From contig NZ_JARJHT010000002.1 of assembly GCF_029269745.1 (NCBI RefSeq), forward strand, positions 124,001 to 188,000: 64,000 nt of DNA, written 5' to 3'. This DNA comes from Polluticoccus soli (GTDB taxonomy: Bacteria; Bacteroidota; Bacteroidia; Chitinophagales; Chitinophagaceae). The notes under the pieces are model-generated. The model did no database searches, was not told the origin of the DNA, and was given only the letters and a program-made list of their open reading frames with translations. Shown piece after piece: positions 58,456-64,000 of the stretch; the first letter of the stretch is position 1; each line of letters opens with the position of its first letter. A program made the translations under genes and the position numbers.

Positions 58456-58941
58456 ATGAAACAGTTCTTTGCAGGCCTGCTGTGTCTGTTGCCTATGCTG
58501 GGTTTCGCTCAGCCTGCAAGCGTAAGTTCTTCCAGCAATATCGCCCATGTGGCTATGGGGCAAAAGCACGAATTGATCCCTGCTGTTACAGTAACCAGCG
58601 ACGATATGTTTGTTGCACACGGCAAAGTACAAAGCGGCGATGAATCGCAATTGCCAACAGGCGACCTGGACGATGTTGATCAAAAAATAAAGGTCTATCC
58701 AAACCCAATGGGTGATTGCATTTTCGTAGAGACAGGTTTTATGACCAGCGGCACCATGCAGTGCATTCTTTACGATGCTGGAGGCAAGCAAATGATGAAT
58801 ATGTCGTTCAATGTAGAGCGTGGAATAGCACGGCGGATAATATCAGCCAGCAAACTGGCAGCCGGCACTTATTTCCTGCATGCTATGTACAACAATGGCG
58901 ATGTTTCATCGGGCACCATCTTCACAATACGTAAAAAATAG
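58456..58941 (+). CDS. Small secreted protein with type IX secretion C-terminal domain
   Basis: 161 residues. Signal peptide KQFFAGLLCLLPMLGFA with cleavage before QPA. A 50-residue linker rich in Ser, Ala and Asp follows (residues about 20-78), then a typical type A Por_Secre_tail domain: KIKVYPNPMGDCIFVETGF near 80, MQCILYDAGGKQMMNM, GIARRIISASKLAAGTYFLHAMYN, ending SGTIFTIRKK. This domain directs passage through the outer membrane and is then removed or anchored. Almost nothing is left as cargo, which is unusual. Start chosen for the signal peptide; a long upstream frame (58345) is rejected. A hairpin follows the stop. Confidence 0.8.
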   Translation: MKQFFAGLLCLLPMLGFAQPASVSSSSNIAHVAMGQKHELIPAVTVTSDDMFVAHGKVQSGDESQLPTGDLDDVDQKIKVYPNPMGDCIFVETGFMTSGTMQCILYDAGGKQMMNMSFNVERGIARRIISASKLAAGTYFLHAMYNNGDVSSGTIFTIRKK

Positions 58942-58944
58942 AAC

Positions 58945-58969
58945 TGGTCTAAGCGCCCCGCTTAGACCA
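58945..58969 (+). terminator. Hairpin after the type IX cargo gene
   Basis: Ten-base-pair perfect stem (58945-58954 with 58960-58969) and a five-base loop, beginning four bases beyond the stop codon. No T-run follows, so it may be a weak terminator or a transcript-end structure. Confidence 0.45.
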
Positions 58970-59006
58970 CATTAATACAAGCGTCCGCTTTTGGCAAACG
59001 AGATGC

Positions 59007-59489
59007 TTATTTTATCAACCTCTTGTTCTCATCATACAACCCGTGCAATACACTATTCCCTTTATCATCTACCCTCAGCGCACCGTATTTTGCTTCCGCA
59101 TATTTATCAGCTGTTCCTTCTTCAAAGAAATACGACTCTGCGCCTATACGCACACCAGCTGAGCCGACGAAATACTTCACCAGTCTTTCATTAGTTGCCA
59201 GTGGTTTCATTGATGGTTGAAAGCGCACTACGGTGGCAACATTGCTATCGTTCAGCTTCACCACGCAATAGCCGCGTTTCGCCAGCTCCCCGGAATTGAC
59301 CTCTCCGTAGTTGTAGTTCAACCGCATATAATCGCCCTGCATCAGTGAGCGCGGGTCGACCGGCGCAAGGGGCATCAGCACCAGCGTGCCATTATGTAAG
59401 GTTTGCTCCTTTTTATACACCGAAAAGTTGAACAGTACTACGATGAGTGCAAGATTCACTATCAGCAGTATTTTCTTAAGCTTGCTCAT
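59007..59489 (-). CDS. GDYXXLXY protein
   Basis: 160 residues with a N-terminal membrane anchor (ILLIVNLALIVVLFNFSVY, residues 7-25) and a domain placed outside the cytoplasm. The family signature GDYMRLNY (GDYxxLxY) lies near residue 53, after PLAPVDPRSLMQ, a spacing typical of the GDYXXLXY family. VRFQPSMKP, KYFVGSAGVRIGAESYFFEEGTADKYAEAKYGALRVD complete the domain. It is the last gene of a three-gene operon with DUF4401 and DUF2157; it overlaps DUF4401 by 14 bases. Function is unknown. The start is set by the overlap and the anchor; a longer frame is rejected. Confidence 0.88.
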   Translation of the reverse strand: MSKLKKILLIVNLALIVVLFNFSVYKKEQTLHNGTLVLMPLAPVDPRSLMQGDYMRLNYNYGEVNSGELAKRGYCVVKLNDSNVATVVRFQPSMKPLATNERLVKYFVGSAGVRIGAESYFFEEGTADKYAEAKYGALRVDDKGNSVLHGLYDENKRLIK

Positions 59490-60540
59490 TGTGTTGAAAT
59501 TTTCTGGTGAACCACCATGCTGCCAGGAACAGCAAGCCCGGTACAAAAAGTATTGCTGACTTAAGTAGCAAGGTTTGGTTGAGATCATAATAATACCTGC
59601 TCACAAAGTATAGCATACCCATAATGCCCACAGCAAAGCCTGTACGGTTACGGGTGTGTACACTCAGTAATAGTATCAGCAACGAACCCGGCACAGCCGC
59701 GGCGTACAGGAATGGAGCCATGACAACAACTACGGCCAGTGTTATTAGCACCAGTTGTTTGGTCGGCAGGCCTGTTTGTTGGGCTATATGATATAGCGTA
59801 ATGATGATGCAAATGATCACAATGCACCAGCTGATCCAACGGTTGCCTATCAGGTAGCTGTATATATGCATATGCCGCGACACGATCAGCAGGCCGATGA
59901 ACGAGAATAGCAGACCCGCCCGCAGTGCCGTGTATTTATTGTTCAGCAGCTTGCCGCCTGTAATAAACCTTGGCTCCGCAATGCTAACCAGCGTGTAGCT
60001 TATAGCAAGCAGCAGGAGTAGCACCATCATCAACATCGTATCGGGAAATGGAGAAAGGAACCATGCAAAGCTTCCCCAGAATAGTAATACAGCCACGAAG
60101 CTAAGTAGCTGGTTTTTTACCATCACAAAGGTTGCAACAGCCGCCACCATATACACGACCGCCGTAGTGCCGGTAGTAAACTTTAATCCGGCGCCTAATA
60201 GACCAAGCCCTGTAAGTAACATTGCGATCGATGCGCCGTCGAGAAACCTGTTTTTGCCTGTTGCACCCACGATGATCGTAGCCACGACAAACAATGCCCC
60301 GCATACGCCCATTGCGCCTTCAGACCTTACAACGCCAGCGAGGAACAGGAATCCAATAAAAAACAGGCAAGCCAGGAATCCACCCACGATAGAAAGTATG
60401 CGAACACCCAAACCTTCGTAGATGGATGCATGTTCGCGGGCCATGTCGTGGTCTATCAGCTCGCGGTTATACTCGAGTTCCCCGCCTTGTAAAATGGCCG
60501 CGTCCTGCAGTACTTCATCAATTGTTTTGTTCTGCTCCAT
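59476..60540 (-). CDS. DUF4401 membrane protein
   Basis: 354 residues. A short acidic cytosolic head (residues 1-44) is followed by about ten transmembrane helices with many glycines: ILSIVGGFLACLFFIGFLFLAG near 48, AMLLTGLGLLGAGLKF near 105, and SAILFVPGLLFLAAWWF near the end, ending in a basic tail. Known only as DUF4401, always found with DUF2157 and GDYXXLXY genes. The start overlaps the end of DUF2157 by 23 bases, so the three are translationally linked. Confidence 0.85.
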   Translation of the reverse strand: MEQNKTIDEVLQDAAILQGGELEYNRELIDHDMAREHASIYEGLGVRILSIVGGFLACLFFIGFLFLAGVVRSEGAMGVCGALFVVATIIVGATGKNRFLDGASIAMLLTGLGLLGAGLKFTTGTTAVVYMVAAVATFVMVKNQLLSFVAVLLFWGSFAWFLSPFPDTMLMMVLLLLLAISYTLVSIAEPRFITGGKLLNNKYTALRAGLLFSFIGLLIVSRHMHIYSYLIGNRWISWCIVIICIIITLYHIAQQTGLPTKQLVLITLAVVVVMAPFLYAAAVPGSLLILLLSVHTRNRTGFAVGIMGMLYFVSRYYYDLNQTLLLKSAILFVPGLLFLAAWWFTRKFQHNEQA

Positions 60541-61501
60541 GCCATTTGCGGTTTAAACGTATAAGATTGTAAGTGAGTGCTGTGATAGAACCTATAACGA
60601 AAACACCTGCGAGGAATAAAGTTGCCGGTCCTCCGTCGTCTATTCCCTTCAAAAACGAGGCGGTGATGATGATAATAATACCGAACGGTATCAGCGCCAG
60701 GTAGAAAAGCTCGCGCTGGCGGAAGCTATGCCACATAGCCAGCGGAAATAACACAACTATAAACAACCAGGTTGCCGTAGTTGCGCTTTCATTCTCTCTG
60801 CTGAAGATAATGTGTATAGCAGTAGTGGTTATGGCTATCACCGCTGCTACTGCTGTAGCTTTCAACATCCAGCTGGAATGCTCGGGTAGTTTTTTAAAAT
60901 ACCTTAGTGTTTCCAGTATCAATAGCGGGACAGCATTCAGTATGAATAGTATCAGCGAGAGCGTGGATGTATCCCATTCGATATTCGATTGTTCAGCATA
61001 TAGTACGGTAACCAGGTTGAGTAATATTAACTCCAGTGCCCACAAGGGGGGAAATCCAGACACCAACACCCAGATGGCAATAGCCACCGCCCAGCCGAGG
61101 AAGAAGTCATAGGCATCTGCACCCGTTTGGTAGATCTGGCCGTACACGGCAAAAAGCGCCCCGGTGAGTATGGATGCGGCCATCAGTGCTATGTTCTTTG
61201 CAGTTTTGTTCCCGGACGAAAAAATGCCGTAGCAGGCAGTAGCTATCATGAGCACCTGCACCATAGCTATTTTAGCGGCTTTGGGCAGGTCTTGCCAGTT
61301 GTACGCAAAAAAGAAGACGATGCCTGACAAGGTCAGGGCAGCACCTATGCTTAGCAGTGCTATAGGCACAAAGCGCCGCCAGTCGTTGCCATCGGCAAAC
61401 AGGCTGTATTTTTTGTAGAGTGCTTCACCTGTGGGCCGACTCATATTGCTATGGCGGGCTACTATCCTGGTGGTTTCCCTGGTTTCCCGGTTTTGAAACA
61501 T
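60518..61501 (-). CDS. DUF2157 membrane protein
   Basis: 327 residues. A soluble N-terminal part (about residues 1-45) is followed by about eight membrane segments. The DUF2157 signature is visible: the first helix ends FADGNDWRRFVPIALLSIGAALTLSGIVFFFAYNW, then LMAASILTGALFAVYGQIYQTGADAYDFF, where the GQIYQTGAD motif is the family marker. Two starts are possible, 61501 and 61444 (MSRPTGEALYKKY); I list the longer. First gene of the operon with DUF4401 and GDYXXLXY. The family has no assigned function. Confidence 0.82.
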   Translation of the reverse strand: MFQNRETRETTRIVARHSNMSRPTGEALYKKYSLFADGNDWRRFVPIALLSIGAALTLSGIVFFFAYNWQDLPKAAKIAMVQVLMIATACYGIFSSGNKTAKNIALMAASILTGALFAVYGQIYQTGADAYDFFLGWAVAIAIWVLVSGFPPLWALELILLNLVTVLYAEQSNIEWDTSTLSLILFILNAVPLLILETLRYFKKLPEHSSWMLKATAVAAVIAITTTAIHIIFSRENESATTATWLFIVVLFPLAMWHSFRQRELFYLALIPFGIIIIITASFLKGIDDGGPATLFLAGVFVIGSITALTYNLIRLNRKWHGAEQNN

Positions 61502-61705
61502 TGGATCTATGAATAATGATGTATGTTTATAAATGATTATACCAAAATAATGTAAAACAAGCTTATAATCTCACAAAGCAATTTTTTGTTTGCAAATCGT
61601 TGGGGTAGCGAAGTGTTCATTGATCAGTTGTAGTGTATAGCTGAGCTACTGACCATAATCATGTACACTAATGATTTTTTTCATGGCATAGCCTTGCTTT
61701 TAACG

Positions 61706-61713
61706 TAGTTTTG
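61706..61713 (+). promoter_or_regulatory. Promoter-like TAGTTTTG upstream of the CNGKC gene
   Basis: Exact TAnnTTTG match, 30 bases upstream of the likely TTG start at 61743. The rest of 61502-61705 is AT-rich and shows no gene or RNA I can support. Confidence 0.35.
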
Positions 61714-61742
61714 ATGTCTGAAAGAGTAACGGGCTTCACACA

Positions 61743-62126
61743 TTGCGACCATATCTCGTCATATTGATATTCTTTGGGGTGCTTTTACAAAGTGTCAGTA
61801 AAATGCTGATAGTTGCAGATTATGTTCTCAACAAAGAATACATAGCCAAAAATATTTGTGAGAACCGGAATAAGCCCAAACTGCATTGTAATGGTAAGTG
61901 TCATCTGAAAAAACAGCTGGCCGAAGACGAGAGCGGCAAAAAAGGCAGCTCCCAAAGCCAGCAGGAAAGGCAGGAGGTTAACCTGTTTTTCCAATATTCA
62001 GATATCCACATTCCGTTGCTGGTAGTACCGGTAATAAAGCCGAAGTTCATAACCAGGAATAATTTTCTTCTCCTCGATTTTATCAGGAACATTTTCCATC
62101 CACCGTCATTCAGATTTTCATTGTAG
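61743..62126 (+). CDS. Small CNGKC-motif protein upstream of a TonB-dependent receptor
   Basis: 127 residues if the TTG at 61743 is used (upstream frame closes at 61719); the ATG at 61803 would remove the signal-like segment. A hydrophobic N-terminus (PYLVILIFFGVLLQSVSKMLIV) is followed by a cysteine pattern ICENRNKPKLHCNGKCHLKKQL near residue 38-59, then a Lys/Gln-rich acidic linker, and a hydrophobic C-terminus. The motif recurs in short proteins before TonB-dependent receptors in Bacteroidota. Three cysteines close together could bind a metal such as copper or iron. It probably shares a transcript with the receptor 54 bases downstream. Role unknown. Confidence 0.7.
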   Translation: MRPYLVILIFFGVLLQSVSKMLIVADYVLNKEYIAKNICENRNKPKLHCNGKCHLKKQLAEDESGKKGSSQSQQERQEVNLFFQYSDIHIPLLVVPVIKPKFITRNNFLLLDFIRNIFHPPSFRFSL

Positions 62127-62180
62127 CAGCTCCTTTGCCAAACTGGTAAAAGGGCACCGTAACATGTAAAATCTTAAACA

Positions 62181-64000
62181 ATGACTAAGCTTTTTTGGCT
62201 GTCGTCGGCATGCGTGCTGATGATGACCTCTGCCTTCGCACAACAAACTATTAGCGGAAGGGTGGTGGATGCCAATACCAAAGAATTATTAACAGGTGTA
62301 ACCGTTCATAGCGCAAAAACAACCGCAGCCACTCATTCCGATCAATCGGGAAAATTCACAATAAACGTTTCCTCTGCTGACGACTCCCTGACTTTTTCTT
62401 ATATGGGCTACGCAACACTGAAGCTGAAAGCTGGAAGTGACGAGCGAATGCTCATTCAGCTCAAGCCTTCGGCTTCAGAGCTGCAACATGTCATAGTAAC
62501 GGCATCGAGGGCGCAACGCGCACGTACCGATGAGGCTGTGGCTGTGAGCACCATCACTGCCAAAACCATACAGGAGACCAATCCTACGCGCCTGGGCGAG
62601 TTGATGAATAAGGTGCCGGGTGTTATCATGCAGGATCTCGGCAACGAGCAGCACGCGATGAGCATCCGCCAGCCGATGACCAAACGTCCGTATTTCCTCT
62701 ACCTGGAAGATGGTATTCCCATCGCGCCAGTTGGCAACTTCAACCACAACCAGCTGATAGAGGTAAACATGCTGGGCGTACGTTCGATAGAGGTGTTGAA
62801 AGGGCCGGCATCTTCTTTCTATGGCAGTAATGCTGTGGGCGGAGCTGTCAACTTTATTACCCAATCGCCTTCTTTCTCGCCTACAGCCAAAATAGGATTG
62901 CAGGCCAATAACTATGGATACCAAAGGTTAGAGTTTTACGTCGGTACATATGTGACCGATAAGCTGGGCGTAAGCGTTGGCGGCTACCTGGCCAAACAAC
63001 GCGACGGCTGGCAGGAGTTCAGCGATTTTGATAAGCTCTCGCTCTCATTAAAAACTGTTTACAATATTACCAACAAGACCAGGCTGACTGGTTATGTAAC
63101 TACCAACAATCTGAACACAGAAACGGGAGGCAGCATAGACAGTGCAGGTTTTTACACAAAAAAATACCTGAGCAATAACAATTTCTCCTACCGAAAAGTA
63201 AATGCGACACGTGGCCGCCTAACGCTGGACAAAGAGTGGAACAAAAAACACCAGTCATCAGCCACCGTTTACTATGGCAATAACACCATTGGCCAGTTGC
63301 CCCGCTACAGGATCAAAAATATCAACAAACAGCGCGCTTCAGGCGAGGAGAACGAAGATGCCTATGATAACTACGGAGCTGTTGTGCAACACAATGTGAA
63401 ACTGGATTTTCTTAAGTCAGCCATCTTTGGTGGCGTGTCCTTCAATTACGCTCCAACCCGATACAATGCCAACTACCTGGCCATTACACGCGACACCGTA
63501 ACAGGATATTATACTTCATACACCGACCGCAACGATTCACTGCTGGCTAATTATACCACCGGTTTGTCAAATGCAGGCGCCTGGTTGCAATATGAATTGT
63601 CGCCTGTAAAAAAACTGAAATTTATTGCTGGTCTGCGCTATGATCTGATCAGCTACAACTACCACAACAAATTAAGTACGGCTGCATTCTCAGGTGTGCC
63701 CGATACCGTGATTACCAATAATGCGTTCAGTCCCAAGCTGGGTGCCATATACAGCCTGGGTAATGGCCGCGGCATCTACGCTAACTATAGCCGCGGGCTA
63801 TCTGCTCCCCAGGTGTCTGACCTGTTCTTTGGCAAGAAAGTTCCGAACCTAAAACCTGCTTACTTCGATAACTACGAAATCGGTGGCTGGGCGGCATTGT
63901 ACGAACGTAAGATATACCTCGATGTTTCGCTTTATCAGCTCAATGGTTATAACGAGATCGTAAGTTTTACATTACCCGATAATTCAACCGAAAATAGGAA
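62181..64000 (+). CDS. TonB-dependent outer-membrane receptor (3' end outside window)
   Basis: 606 residues visible. Signal peptide KLFWLSSACVLMMTSAFA, then a carboxypeptidase-regulatory-like domain (TISGRVVDANTKELLTG, residues 23-39, up to about 95). A TonB-box-like segment ends VIVTASR at 104-110. The plug includes SIRQPMTKRPYFLYLEDGIP and SIEVLKGPASSFYGSNAVGG near 200-225, and beta-barrel strands follow to the window edge. The plug wording (LEDGIPIAPVGNFNHNQ) places it in the general receptor group, not the SusC group. It imports a large or scarce ligand, using TonB energy. The CNGKC protein upstream hints at a metal complex, but this is inference. Several further barrel strands must lie beyond 64000. 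Confidence 0.92.
   Translation, partial: MTKLFWLSSACVLMMTSAFAQQTISGRVVDANTKELLTGVTVHSAKTTAATHSDQSGKFTINVSSADDSLTFSYMGYATLKLKAGSDERMLIQLKPSASELQHVIVTASRAQRARTDEAVAVSTITAKTIQETNPTRLGELMNKVPGVIMQDLGNEQHAMSIRQPMTKRPYFLYLEDGIPIAPVGNFNHNQLIEVNMLGVRSIEVLKGPASSFYGSNAVGGAVNFITQSPSFSPTAKIGLQANNYGYQRLEFYVGTYVTDKLGVSVGGYLAKQRDGWQEFSDFDKLSLSLKTVYNITNKTRLTGYVTTNNLNTETGGSIDSAGFYTKKYLSNNNFSYRKVNATRGRLTLDKEWNKKHQSSATVYYGNNTIGQLPRYRIKNINKQRASGEENEDAYDNYGAVVQHNVKLDFLKSAIFGGVSFNYAPTRYNANYLAITRDTVTGYYTSYTDRNDSLLANYTTGLSNAGAWLQYELSPVKKLKFIAGLRYDLISYNYHNKLSTAAFSGVPDTVITNNAFSPKLGAIYSLGNGRGIYANYSRGLSAPQVSDLFFGKKVPNLKPAYFDNYEIGGWAALYERKIYLDVSLYQLNGYNEIVSFTLPDNSTENR

Overview
The window looks like chromosomal DNA of a member of the Bacteroidota, most likely the Chitinophagia (Chitinophagaceae-like). 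The reasons are promoter-like octamers of the form TAnnTTTG, weak Shine-Dalgarno sequences, a type IX secretion C-terminal domain protein, a TonB-dependent receptor with an N-terminal carboxypeptidase-regulatory-like domain, a DUF2723 membrane protein, an IPExxxVDY-family protein, and a Wza-type lipoprotein of the Bacteroidota kind. Taxonomy is inferred from gene families, not from a marker gene.

Region 1 (1 to about 41.3 kb) is a single, strictly unidirectional surface-glycan locus, cut at its left edge by the window. Many of its genes overlap by 1 to 14 bases or abut, so it probably behaves as one long operon. It carries about 18 glycosyltransferases (families GT2, GT4, GT11 and CgeB-like), a WbsX-type protein, an FkbM-like methyltransferase, three AsnB-type glutamine amidotransferases, two UDP-GlcNAc 2-epimerases, a WlbA/WbpB-like 3-dehydrogenase and a Wzy-like membrane protein. 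It also has a complete UDP-L-FucNAc set (CapE/FnlA, CapF/FnlB, CapG/FnlC), interrupted by a polysaccharide deacetylase and a sugar formyltransferase. A WbuB-like transferase, a PglC/PglD/PglE set for a diamino-sugar primer, a Wza export lipoprotein and an outer-membrane barrel protein follow, and a bidirectional hairpin terminator closes the region. The inferred product is a large glycan with uronamide, L-FucNAc and possibly N-formylated residues, started on undecaprenyl phosphate by the PglC-like enzyme. No Wzx flippase, Wzc kinase or UDP-sugar 6-dehydrogenase is visible in the window.

Region 2 (41.3 to 55.2 kb) is mostly housekeeping. It holds a secreted protein of unknown function, a large DUF2723 protein (a family related to protein O-mannosyltransferases), an IPExxxVDY protein, PurA, a highly charged low-complexity protein overlapping pabB, YraN, and a phosphoglucose/phosphomannose isomerase. 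The 4.5S signal recognition particle RNA gene, a small transaldolase, a phosphohexomutase, an aldehyde dehydrogenase and an SGNH lipoprotein complete it. The isomerase and the mutase can feed hexose phosphates to nucleotide-sugar synthesis.

Region 3 (55.2 kb to the end) holds small accessory genes: a hotdog thioesterase, two unknown proteins, a SanA/YdcF protein, an alpha/beta hydrolase, a small type IX secretion cargo and a DUF2157-DUF4401-GDYXXLXY membrane operon. A short CNGKC-motif protein precedes a TonB-dependent receptor that runs off the right edge. The only stretch over 300 bases without a clear gene is 57149-57469, which is G-poor and carries a promoter-like octamer, a short repeat and a stub reading frame.
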